A stretch of DNA of 8,301 bases, from assembly GCA_018694455.1 (NCBI GenBank), contig JABHNP010000107.1, positions 1 through 8,301 on the forward strand, read 5' to 3'. The position numbers and the translations under genes are program-made. Each line of letters opens with the position of its first letter. Positions within the stretch are counted from its first letter, which is position 1. Source of the DNA: Planctomycetaceae bacterium (GTDB taxonomy: Bacteria; Planctomycetota; Planctomycetia; Pirellulales; UBA1268). Positions 1-6,094 of this stretch are shown piece after piece. The notes under the pieces were generated by a model. The model had not been told where the DNA came from. It saw nothing but the letters and a program-made list of their open reading frames with translations, and made no database searches.

Positions 1-847
1 CAACAAAACTGATAGAGGCTAGGTAGGCCTGCGTTAATTCTCTCTGTTTTCCATCCTGCAGTACTTCAGCATGGGTTGGAGCAAGTGCGTATCTATTTAT
101 ATTCAAAAAGTTTTTTGGTACATCATCAAGATCCCAACTAGGAATATTCGGCAGATGAATCGACTCGATATCATACTTTTGAAACCAGCACGCTGGTACA
201 AAGAGAGGCACATGTGGTCTGAAAAAACCAACTGAGAGAAAGAATGGGGTCTTCGAATCACTCTGAAGAAATTTTACTGAATCAAGAGCCAGCTGATGAT
301 CAGCCATTTGTGCATTCTCATCAGGATATTCACCCCAATCCCAAGCACCGCTCCAGCTTGAAGGTCGATTCATTGCCTTTCGAGGACGTGGGCTTTTTTT
401 TCTCCCGAGTGATTGATCGATTGCCTCGGAGAGCCTCCCAGTGAATCCATGATGAAGTACTTTACCGCCAGCCAGCGTGTAATACCCGTGGTCTTTAAAA
501 TACCTTTGTATTGTCGGTACGTTATGGAGGGCTGGCAATTCCTCGTACCTCGGACCAATCTCGTAACTACCGTGCGTCGTTGGAGCAGTTCCCGACATCA
601 CACTAATGCGTGATGGAGAACACACGGGTACCGCACAGTGCGCATTCGTAAAGTTTCTTGCTCGCGATCCAAGTGAATCCATGTTTGGAGTGGACACATC
701 TGGATGCCCGCCCAAGAATCCCGTCCAGTCATTCAGATCATCAATACTGATCATCACAACATTTGGCTGATCAGCACGGCAACTTGGAAGATCACTCAGA
801 AGCACTACGGAAAAGACACTGGCCAGCAATAAAGCACATCGATACAT
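1..847 (-). CDS. Secreted type I sulfatase, iduronate-2-sulfatase-like (3' end outside window)
   Basis: An open frame of 282 codons runs leftward off the window edge, so the C-terminal part is missing. It starts at ATG 847, with GGAG at 855-858 seven bases upstream. Residues 1-25 form a signal peptide (hydrophobic core LLLASVFSVVLL, likely cleavage after CRA). Residues 33-37 (ISIDD) supply the N-terminal metal-binding aspartates. The formylglycine motif is C76-S-P-S-R80, followed by ISVMSG, where the more usual form ends in TG. GGKVLHHG near 127-134 would give the conserved Lys and His, and GFFRPH at 207-212 another active-site His. These motifs, with the MADHQLALD segment, match the iduronate-2-sulfatase-like branch of the alkaline phosphatase superfamily. 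The family hydrolyses sulfate esters, probably on extracellular polysaccharide here. The C-terminal DHG motif and catalytic Lys cannot be checked. It is the last of three co-directional sulfatases. The exact substrate is unknown. Confidence 0.9.
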   Translation of the reverse strand, partial: MYRCALLLASVFSVVLLSDLPSCRADQPNVVMISIDDLNDWTGFLGGHPDVSTPNMDSLGSRARNFTNAHCAVPVCSPSRISVMSGTAPTTHGSYEIGPRYEELPALHNVPTIQRYFKDHGYYTLAGGKVLHHGFTGRLSEAIDQSLGRKKSPRPRKAMNRPSSWSGAWDWGEYPDENAQMADHQLALDSVKFLQSDSKTPFFLSVGFFRPHVPLFVPACWFQKYDIESIHLPNIPSWDLDDVPKNFLNINRYALAPTHAEVLQDGKQRELTQAYLASISFV

Positions 848-854
848 CGAACTT

Positions 855-937
855 CTCCACGTTTAAGAAATGGCACGCGGTTTATAGTTTTTACAAACTA
901 CGTCAAGCTATTCTAAACACACTCAAGCATTTATGAA
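855..937 (-). promoter_or_regulatory. Ribosome binding site and possible promoter of the leftmost sulfatase
   Basis: Reading leftward, TTCATA (937-932) and TAGAAT (915-910) are separated by 16 bases and resemble a sigma-70-type -35/-10 pair; the -10 matches consensus at five of six positions. A second overlapping pair, TTGACG/TATAAA, has only a 14-base spacer and is less convincing. A 6-bp AT-rich inverted repeat (TAGTTT-TTAC-AAACTA on the + strand, 885-900) lies in the leader. GGAG at 858-855 is the ribosome binding site. The ribosome binding site is solid. The promoter is a weak pattern match, and planctomycete promoter consensus is poorly known. Confidence 0.3.
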
Positions 938-953
938 TGTCTTGCTACTACCC

Positions 954-2426
954 CTACAGGCCCACCTGCAGACAAAGATTTAGTGACTTTGCAATCGTTG
1001 GCTGTTTCGCAAATGCATCATCGCTTGCAACCGAATAGCTCTTAAGAGATTCGGCAAGTATACGTGTCACTGTTTCGGTTCCCGGGCGACCAAAGAAATT
1101 GTGTAGCTCATCAGGATCCTGTTGGTTATCGAAAAGCCATGGCCTGTCATTCACCGAAAGTATGAGCTTATATCGTGAATCAACTACACAAATCCAACTA
1201 GCCTTCGTTCCAGCATTACGAAGAAATGTATACTTAGAACTCGCCGCAGAAACTTCATCGTGAAGTGCAACTGACAAGTCTCTTCCTTGAAACGTGTCCG
1301 CTGAATATTCATTACCAGCCAAATGAAGAAGTGTTGGTGTAATATCCACGGTACCAAAAGGCTGGCTATAGACTGAACCTGCAGAAACCTTCTTTGGGAA
1401 TCGTATCAGCATAGGCACTCGTGCTGACCCTTCATACGGGTTGCCTTTATTGAGCCGATCGTGCTCATAACAAAGATCTCCGTGGTCAGATGTCATCATA
1501 ATAATTGTTGAATCAAGTTTGCCATTTGCCTCCAAAGTATGAAGTAAACGCCCAATGTTGTCATCAAGACATTTCACCATGCCAAAATATTGCCTCATCT
1601 GACCAACTTGAAACGTTGTGTGACCTTTTTCATTACCCAGCCACTTCGGCCCAATCACATCCTTAAGGCCATACGTTCGAGGTGGTAAAAAACGCAGGTG
1701 ATCAAACATCGTGTTATATGGGGCACGCACAGTATTCGGACCATGAGGGTCTGGATAACTCACCACTGCTAAAAATGGCTCGGACTCTTTTCCTCCCACA
1801 AAATCAATACAGCGATCCGTAAGAAAATCTGTCGAAAAACTTTTCACATCTGCATTATCTAGACTATAGGAAGGCTCACCTTTTTTATCTTGGGAAGCCA
1901 CCTCTGCACCTGTCTTGGTCAATTCAAACTTTTTCCAATGCCCTCTGTTAAACATATATTTTTTTTGAATAAAACCTCCGTCAATCTCAGGAGACCATTC
2001 CGGCTTCCCTTCACCACCGAGGTGCCATTTCCCAATGAATCCTGTGCGATATCCGGATTGATTGAGCACTGAAGCGAGGGTTGGAATATCTGTTCGAAGC
2101 TTGTAGTTATTCGTTGGTACACCTGTATTTTGCGGGTACAGGCCGGTAATCATTGCCGCCCGACACGGAGAACAGACTGGTGCAGTCGCATATGCTCGGG
2201 TGCAAAGCACGCCCTCTTTTGCAAGACGATCAATATGTGGTGTTTCGACAATCACCCCTGGACCCCACATTTCTGCTTGCTCTTTTGGCAAATGATCTCG
2301 ATAGCAACCGAGTGTTCGAAAATTATGCTCATCCGTAACAATCAACAGAATATTTGGTAGCTCGGATGCCTTCACCATGCCGAGGCTTACAAACACGAGG
2401 ACGGCAATGACCGATATAGATCGCAT
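954..2426 (-). CDS. Secreted type I sulfatase (arylsulfatase-like)
   Basis: This 490-residue protein has the usual length for a type I sulfatase. ATG 2426 is preferred over the in-frame ATG at 2459, because GAAAGGGG lies five bases upstream and the product then begins directly with a signal peptide (residues 1-20, MRSISVIAVLVFVSL, cleavage near VKA/SE). In order: LLIVTDEHN (27-35) with the N-terminal metal-ligand Asp32; the formylglycine motif C85-S-P-C-R89 followed by AAMITG; GKWHLGG with Lys133 and His135; YPDPHGP with His228; SDHGD with Asp314 and His315; and NKGNPYEGSARVP with Lys327. All expected catalytic and metal-binding positions are present. The motif has Cys at the fourth position instead of the common Ser. 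Family knowledge: the first Cys is oxidised to formylglycine and the enzyme cleaves sulfate esters outside the cytoplasm. The sequence clearly differs from its two neighbours, so it is not a recent duplicate. Substrate unknown. Confidence 0.94.
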   Translation of the reverse strand: MRSISVIAVLVFVSLGMVKASELPNILLIVTDEHNFRTLGCYRDHLPKEQAEMWGPGVIVETPHIDRLAKEGVLCTRAYATAPVCSPCRAAMITGLYPQNTGVPTNNYKLRTDIPTLASVLNQSGYRTGFIGKWHLGGEGKPEWSPEIDGGFIQKKYMFNRGHWKKFELTKTGAEVASQDKKGEPSYSLDNADVKSFSTDFLTDRCIDFVGGKESEPFLAVVSYPDPHGPNTVRAPYNTMFDHLRFLPPRTYGLKDVIGPKWLGNEKGHTTFQVGQMRQYFGMVKCLDDNIGRLLHTLEANGKLDSTIIMMTSDHGDLCYEHDRLNKGNPYEGSARVPMLIRFPKKVSAGSVYSQPFGTVDITPTLLHLAGNEYSADTFQGRDLSVALHDEVSAASSKYTFLRNAGTKASWICVVDSRYKLILSVNDRPWLFDNQQDPDELHNFFGRPGTETVTRILAESLKSYSVASDDAFAKQPTIAKSLNLCLQVGL

Positions 2427-2431
2427 AAAAG

Positions 2432-2439
2432 CCCCTTTC
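2432..2439 (-). promoter_or_regulatory. Ribosome binding site that decides the sulfatase start at 2426
   Basis: GAAAGGGG reads leftward five bases before ATG 2426. The alternative in-frame ATG at 2459 has no comparable site and would put 11 extra residues in front of an otherwise normal signal peptide. Confidence 0.75.
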
Positions 2440-2483
2440 AATAATAATGTTCCTTGCACCTACCCACCTGTTTCTAAAAACTA

Positions 2484-2511
2484 ATATTATGCTTTAGATA
2501 TCATGCTTCAA
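2484..2511 (-). promoter_or_regulatory. Possible promoter of the middle sulfatase
   Basis: In the 111-nt gap between two sulfatase genes, TTGAAG (2511-2506) and TAATAT (2489-2484) are spaced by 16 bases. Each matches the sigma-70 consensus at four of six positions. If used, the transcript leader would be about 50 nt. The gap has no convincing terminator, so read-through from the upstream sulfatase is equally possible. Confidence 0.22.
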
Positions 2512-2537
2512 ATGCTTCCCAACTACAAACCCCGCTA

Positions 2538-4010
2538 TCACAATCTTTTCGGTTGGAATGGGGTGGAAGGGACTTTCCCCGACGCACGTTTATATAATTG
2601 GGTGCGGAGTCGTTCTATCACATCAGAATTTCCTGAATCTGGACCAACTGCGAGATTATGAAACTCCATTGGATCAGCATGATGATCGTAGAGCTCAACA
2701 CCGGCTTCTCCCTCTGCCCACTCCGTGTATCGCCAACGATGATCACGAATGCTACAACCCATGACTGGTTGTGGTAGACGCCCATCGGCAGGACGCAGGA
2801 CTTGTGTCACTGCGCAACCGTCCCATTGCGTAAGTGGATCAACTAGGAGCGAAGTCAGGTCACGACCGGGCAGGCCGCTTGGTGCCTGTATATCCGCAAG
2901 AGAGGCGAGCGATGGATAGACGTCAATGAACTCAACCACTCGTCGACAAACCTGACCATTTCCAACTTTACCGGGAGCCCGAATAATCAACGGCGACCGT
3001 GCTGCTTGCTCAAAAAGAGTCCGCTTCTGCCAAATTCCAAGATGATCTCCAAGATGGTACCCATGGTCACTCCACAGAACGACAACTGTATTTTTATCCA
3101 GCTCGAATCGGTCGAGTGCATCGAGTAGACGCCCAACCTGTGCATCAACAAAAGAAACACAGGCGTAATACGCTTGAGTGGCCTGAATCAAAACATCTTT
3201 TTCGAGTCCATAATCTGGGTTCGGACAATTGTGAGCAAAAGCTGCGATTGGTATGTCTTCACGATCGTCCCGAGGAGCATATGGCAGCTGCAAATTCTTC
3301 GTAGAATAAAGGTCAAAATATTTTTTTGGGGCTATGTACGGTGTGTGTGGACGAAAAAACCCAACCGCAAGAAAAAAAGGGGGTTCTGCATTTGATGCCA
3401 TTAGTTGAATCGCCTCTGTAGCGATCATGCCGTCTGTCTGTTCTTCGTCACTTCCTTCTGCTGCAAGCCAACTGAGGGCAGCAGAAATTTTTTTGTTCGG
3501 CTCTGTATTCAAAACAAGGTGCTCTTCAGCGGTGTCTCGTCCTTTGGGATTAACAACATGCATCCACGACGGTGGATCATCAAGGCCGCTGGTTCCGATT
3601 GAAGAAGGCACATTGTAGTGATATATCTTGCCGACTCGAGCCACGTAATATCCCGCACGCTGAAATGCCTGCGGAAGAGTTACAACATCTGGCAGTTCTT
3701 CCCGAAAATGTCTATCCAGGTCATATACCTTGATCTGATCTGGGCGTAGGCCAGTCAGAAGAGAAGCCCGCGTTGGATTGCAAAGCGGCAACTGATTGTA
3801 TGCCCGATGAAAACATACGCCACTCGCTGCAAGCCGATCTATATTTGGTGTCTTCGCAACCTGATCACCATAGCACCCAAGCGTACATGCGAGGTCATCA
3901 ACAGCTATGAACAAGACATTTGGCTTCGCACTTCGTGTCGTTCCTGCAGCAACCGCAGCATCACACACCAAAAAAAGAAGGACAAAAAATGCCCTTATCG
4001 AACTCAACAA
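2538..4010 (-). CDS. Secreted type I sulfatase, iduronate-2-sulfatase-like
   Basis: A 490-residue sulfatase that starts with TTG. Two TTG codons are adjacent (4010 and 4007); GGAGGG at 4020-4015 is 4 nt before the first and 7 nt before the second, so 4007 may be the real start. Residues 1-22 form a signal peptide (AFFVLLFLVCDAAVAA). In order: FIAVDDL with metal ligands Asp38 and Asp39; the formylglycine motif C77-N-P-T-R81 followed by ASLLTG; GKIYHY with Lys128 and His131; GFFRPHTPY with His222; WSDHGYHLGDH with Asp315 and His316; and WQKRTLFE with Lys329. The GYHLGDHLGIWQK segment and C-terminal ELYDHHADP pattern are characteristic of iduronate-2-sulfatase-like enzymes (SulfAtlas S1_7 type, from memory). 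All catalytic residues are present, so the enzyme should be active if its Cys is matured. It probably desulfates uronic-acid-containing or other sulfated glycans outside the cytoplasm; the real substrate is unknown. It shares features with the leftmost sulfatase. Confidence 0.95.
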   Translation of the reverse strand: MLSSIRAFFVLLFLVCDAAVAAGTTRSAKPNVLFIAVDDLACTLGCYGDQVAKTPNIDRLAASGVCFHRAYNQLPLCNPTRASLLTGLRPDQIKVYDLDRHFREELPDVVTLPQAFQRAGYYVARVGKIYHYNVPSSIGTSGLDDPPSWMHVVNPKGRDTAEEHLVLNTEPNKKISAALSWLAAEGSDEEQTDGMIATEAIQLMASNAEPPFFLAVGFFRPHTPYIAPKKYFDLYSTKNLQLPYAPRDDREDIPIAAFAHNCPNPDYGLEKDVLIQATQAYYACVSFVDAQVGRLLDALDRFELDKNTVVVLWSDHGYHLGDHLGIWQKRTLFEQAARSPLIIRAPGKVGNGQVCRRVVEFIDVYPSLASLADIQAPSGLPGRDLTSLLVDPLTQWDGCAVTQVLRPADGRLPQPVMGCSIRDHRWRYTEWAEGEAGVELYDHHADPMEFHNLAVGPDSGNSDVIERLRTQLYKRASGKVPSTPFQPKRL

Positions 4011-4014
4011 AATG

Positions 4015-4020
4015 CCCTCC
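4015..4020 (-). promoter_or_regulatory. Ribosome binding site supporting a TTG start
   Basis: GGAGGG reads leftward just before two successive TTG codons (4010 and 4007). No in-frame ATG or GTG lies nearby with a comparable site. The signal peptide begins directly after these codons, which supports a TTG start. Confidence 0.75.
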
Positions 4021-4043
4021 CAACAAAACGCCCTTCCGGGCGC
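4021..4043 (-). terminator. Terminator-like or attenuator-like hairpin in the sulfatase leader
   Basis: On the minus strand CGCCC-GGAA-GGGCG (4042-4029) forms a perfect 5-bp GC stem with a GNRA-type tetraloop, extendable by a G-U pair at 4043/4028. It is followed at once by TTTTGTTG. This is the form of an intrinsic terminator. It lies 238 nt after the aminotransferase stop and directly abuts the GGAGGG ribosome binding site of the sulfatase. It could therefore end read-through from the aminotransferase, act as an attenuator, or modulate ribosome access. The stem is short and the U-tract is interrupted, so strength is uncertain. Confidence 0.45.
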
Positions 4044-4230
4044 AAACTGAATTCCCTACTGAGGATATATAGACTATCAGTTTCCTGAGCCTATCATGCC
4101 GGCTTCGAACAACTTTTCTACATACTCTTTTTCACTTGCTCTTTTTTACTTGACCAGACAAAAGCATTGAGTAGTAGCGGACACCCCCCCCAACTCACTG
4201 GCAGCCGTTTTTTCCAGAACTTTCTCACAT

Positions 4231-4268
4231 AGCCCCGTATCACGAGGCTTGCATTCTTTCATGAATGC
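4231..4268 (-). terminator. Tandem hairpins after the aminotransferase gene
   Basis: Two adjacent inverted repeats begin 11 nt past the aminotransferase stop. The first is GCATTC-ATGAAA-GAATGC (4268-4251), a perfect 6-bp stem. The second, AGCCTCGT-GAT-ACGGGGCT (4249-4231), forms an 8-bp stem in minus-strand RNA if one U-G pair is allowed; the plus-strand RNA would carry a C-A mismatch there. No U-tract follows. They may stabilise the mRNA 3' end or take part in termination. The placement supports a 3' processing or termination role, but this is inference. Confidence 0.33.
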
Positions 4269-4279
4269 TTTGTGACATG

Positions 4280-5650
4280 TTACTGCAGACTTGCTAGCGC
4301 ATTCTCAATCACTGTAAGTCCTTCATCAAGTTCTTCCTCTTGTATTGTCAACGGCACAAGAAAACGAAGGACATTTCCATGCGTACCACAGGCCATGAGA
4401 ATAACACCATGTTCGTATGCATATCGAACCACCGCCTGGGCTGCAGCTTTGTCAGGCTGTTTCGTAACAGGGTCCGACACAAGCTCAATAGCACGCATTG
4501 GGCCGAGACCTCGGGCTTGACCAATACGCTGAAAACGCTCAGTGAAAATTTCAAGCCTATGACGCAGAATCTCTCCAATAGTCCGAGCATGCGAAAGAAC
4601 TGCCGGGTCTTCAAATCGATCGAGTACTGCAAGTGCGGCCGCGCATGCCAATGCATTCCCACAGTACGTGCCACCAACTCCACCGAGACCAACCGCATCG
4701 ATAATTTCAGCTCGACCCGTCACTGCGGAAAGAGGCAGGCCATTGGCTAAACCTTTTGCCATCACAACAAGATCGGGAGTGACATCTAATTGATGACAAG
4801 CAAGAAGACTACCTGTACGCCCAAAACCAGTTTGCACTTCATCAAAAATCAGCACGACACCGTGCTCATCACACCACTGACGAAGCATTTTTAAAAACGG
4901 TGCTGGTGCCGGCACAAACCCACCTTCGCCAGCAACAGGCTCGATAATAACTGCTGCAACATTCTGTTCACCAATTTGGCCACGTGCTATCTCAGCAAAT
5001 GAATTAAATATTTCCCGACAAAAACATCGCTCGAGTGGACACTCCGTTGCATGAGGACACCCTCCAGGGTCTCCCTGCACACCAGGCCATCGATAAAAAT
5101 CAGGATAGGGCGCACGATAAACCTCCGCTGGAAACGGAGCAAAACCACTTTTATAAGGATGCGCTTTAGCCGTGAGTGCCATTGCCATATATGTGCGGCC
5201 ATGATAGCCGTGCTCAAAAGCAATAACTGCCTGCCGACCTGTTTTCACACGTGCAAACTTTATGGCATTTTCAACGGCTTCCGCTCCGGAATTTGCAAGA
5301 AATGTTTTACAGGGAGCAGCTTCCGGCAAGAGTGCATTCAGCCGTTCTGCCAGCCGAATATATCCTTCGTAAGCAACAACATTAATACTTGTATGAACAA
5401 ATTTTTCAGCTTGTTCTGCAACTGCTTGCATGACGGTTGGATCACGATGACCAAGGTTTGTCACACCAATACCACTAGAAAAATCTAAAAATGTGTTTCC
5501 ATCAACATCAGTAACCACAGACCCCTCAGCATGAGCAGCTATCATAGGGGTTGTGTGAAACGGCCCTGGGGAAACATGTTCGTGCCTTACTTCTGAGAGC
5601 TCCCGCGAACGAGGTCCAGGTATTTCAGTTTTGAGATTGATAACTGGCAT
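4280..5650 (-). CDS. Class III PLP-dependent aminotransferase, 4-aminobutyrate aminotransferase-like
   Basis: A 456-residue cytoplasmic enzyme, typical length for GabT-like class III transaminases. ATG 5650 is preferred: GGAAAG lies nine bases upstream and homologues commonly begin MPVINLKTEIPGP. An in-frame ATG at 5674 would add eight residues. In order (numbered from 5650): NSGAEA at 120-125 for phosphate binding; HGYHGRT near 147-153 for stacking on PLP; IIEPVAGEGG at 235-244; FDEVQTGFGRTG with the PLP-binding Asp270; and MAKGLANG with the Schiff-base Lys299. All hallmark residues are present. Family reaction: transfer of the amino group from an omega-amino donor such as 4-aminobutyrate to 2-oxoglutarate. 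The specific donor cannot be fixed from sequence. An inserted loop at 198-211 carries four Cys (C-X5-C-X4-C-X-C). No partner dehydrogenase is in the window. The leader contains a short upstream ORF. Confidence 0.93.
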   Translation of the reverse strand: MPVINLKTEIPGPRSRELSEVRHEHVSPGPFHTTPMIAAHAEGSVVTDVDGNTFLDFSSGIGVTNLGHRDPTVMQAVAEQAEKFVHTSINVVAYEGYIRLAERLNALLPEAAPCKTFLANSGAEAVENAIKFARVKTGRQAVIAFEHGYHGRTYMAMALTAKAHPYKSGFAPFPAEVYRAPYPDFYRWPGVQGDPGGCPHATECPLERCFCREIFNSFAEIARGQIGEQNVAAVIIEPVAGEGGFVPAPAPFLKMLRQWCDEHGVVLIFDEVQTGFGRTGSLLACHQLDVTPDLVVMAKGLANGLPLSAVTGRAEIIDAVGLGGVGGTYCGNALACAAALAVLDRFEDPAVLSHARTIGEILRHRLEIFTERFQRIGQARGLGPMRAIELVSDPVTKQPDKAAAQAVVRYAYEHGVILMACGTHGNVLRFLVPLTIQEEELDEGLTVIENALASLQ

Positions 5651-5659
5651 TTTTGATAA

Positions 5660-5665
5660 CTTTCC
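5660..5665 (-). promoter_or_regulatory. Ribosome binding site favouring the aminotransferase start at 5650
   Basis: GGAAAG reads leftward nine bases before ATG 5650. The earlier in-frame ATG at 5674 has no such site. However, 5674 lies only five bases after the stop codon of the upstream short ORF, so reinitiation there cannot be excluded. Confidence 0.55.
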
Positions 5666-5679
5666 AAAACACATACGGA

Positions 5680-5718
5680 CTATGACACCAAACCTTTATA
5701 TACGAACTCTATCGGCAT
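5680..5718 (-). CDS. Putative 12-residue leader peptide upstream of the aminotransferase
   Basis: GGGAGG at 5730-5725, six bases before ATG 5718, is the best Shine-Dalgarno match in the window. The frame reads MPIEFVYKGLVS and stops at TAG (5682-5680), 29 nt before the preferred aminotransferase start. It is out of frame with the aminotransferase, whose own frame has a TAA upstream, so it is not an N-terminal extension. Its role could be translational coupling or attenuation. There is no run of one regulatory amino acid. The sequence shows the site and the ORF; function is inference. It could also be a decayed start of another gene. Confidence 0.4.
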   Translation of the reverse strand: MPIEFVYKGLVS

Positions 5719-5793
5719 TTTGTTCCTCCCGGCCGCCAAAAATTCGAACACGTACTAATCTTCTCTTGGTTTGAAGACGTTGCACATACCAGT

Positions 5794-5837
5794 CATGCCA
5801 AAGAAACACGGGCCTGCCATACCGAAGAAACACTGGG
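5794..5837. repeat. Imperfect direct repeat, about 20 bp, two copies
   Basis: CATGCCAAAGAAACACGGG (5794-5812) and CATACCGAAGAAACACTGGG (5818-5837) differ by two substitutions and one indel. Starts are 24 bases apart. Read as protein in the plus frame from 5795, both copies encode PKKH. This could be a local duplication or a pair of regulator sites. Confidence 0.5.
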
Positions 5838-5852
5838 TTTTTAATACCCTCA

Positions 5853-5867
5853 GAAATCAGCGATTTC
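5853..5867. promoter_or_regulatory. Short palindrome, possible operator
   Basis: GAAATC and GATTTC form a perfect 6-bp inverted repeat around AGC. No T-run follows on either strand, so it is not a canonical terminator. Its position in a divergent promoter region makes an operator possible, though a 6-bp palindrome is weak evidence. Confidence 0.22.
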
Positions 5868-5930
5868 GCTTATACATTTTATTAGAAGCGTGCCACAAAA
5901 AGCTACTTTGTCACTTGTCGTGAAATAATA

Positions 5931-5960
5931 CAGTTCATAAGAATGATGCAGTTCATAAGA
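5931..5960. repeat. Perfect 12-bp direct repeat in the cytochrome gene upstream region
   Basis: CAGTTCATAAGA occurs at 5931-5942 and again at 5949-5960, an 18-base period. The copies are about 135-165 bases before the cytochrome start codon. The spacing is short and regular, as expected for tandem activator or repressor sites. TTCATA in the first copy and TAAGAT in the second are 16 bases apart and could also form a weak promoter. Confidence 0.5.
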
Positions 5961-6094
5961 TAGTAAACTAATTGGTTCACAGGAAGCAGATTCACCCAAA
6001 GACCAAACGTATCGAATCTGAGCACACTAGAAATACTAGATGCTCCTCAAAACATTTCCTGAAAATACACCACCCCGCGTTAAAGCATATTGCC

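Larger units (their letters stand above)
4011..4279. other. Spacer between aminotransferase and sulfatase genes
   Basis: This 269-nt gap holds the tandem hairpins, a run of eight C (4184-4191), and the terminator-like hairpin next to the sulfatase ribosome binding site. A 38-codon minus-strand ORF (4262-4146, starting MKECKPRDTG) opens 17 nt after the aminotransferase stop. It lacks a ribosome binding site and overlaps both hairpins, so I do not call it as a gene. I see no strong promoter; an AT-rich CTATATAT stretch near 4065-4072 has no matching -35 element. Confidence 0.6.
5719..6094. promoter_or_regulatory. Divergent intergenic region between aminotransferase and cytochrome genes
   Basis: Both flanking genes are transcribed away from this stretch, so it should hold promoters for each. 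It contains an imperfect 20-bp direct repeat (5794-5837), a small palindrome GAAATC-AGC-GATTTC (5853-5867) and a 12-bp direct repeat (5931-5942 and 5949-5960). A 42-codon plus-strand frame at 5795-5923 has no ribosome binding site and is not called. I could not identify a strong -35/-10 pair on either strand. Confidence 0.55.

Noticed and set aside
244..613. Overlapping short frames on both strands at 244-613
   Set aside because: All lie within the partial sulfatase whose frame is open from 847 to the edge and carries signature motifs.
4184..4191. Run of eight C as a phase-variation tract
   Set aside because: It lies in a spacer, not inside a gene or between promoter elements that I can support, so slippage would have no evident target.
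4340..4750. Plus-strand open frame of 136 codons
   Set aside because: It lies entirely antisense to the aminotransferase, has no recognisable domain, and its composition follows from the opposite coding frame.
5051..5488. Plus-strand open frame of 145 codons
   Set aside because: Antisense to the well-supported aminotransferase, which shows all family motifs; no ribosome binding site or homology recognised.
5771..5805. Possible sigma-54 promoter (TGGCAT...TGC on the minus strand)
   Set aside because: The GG and GC elements are 16 bases apart from start to start instead of the required 12.
5795..5923. Plus-strand 42-codon frame starting MPKKHG
   Set aside because: No ribosome binding site, no homology recognised, and its repeated residues are explained by a DNA direct repeat.
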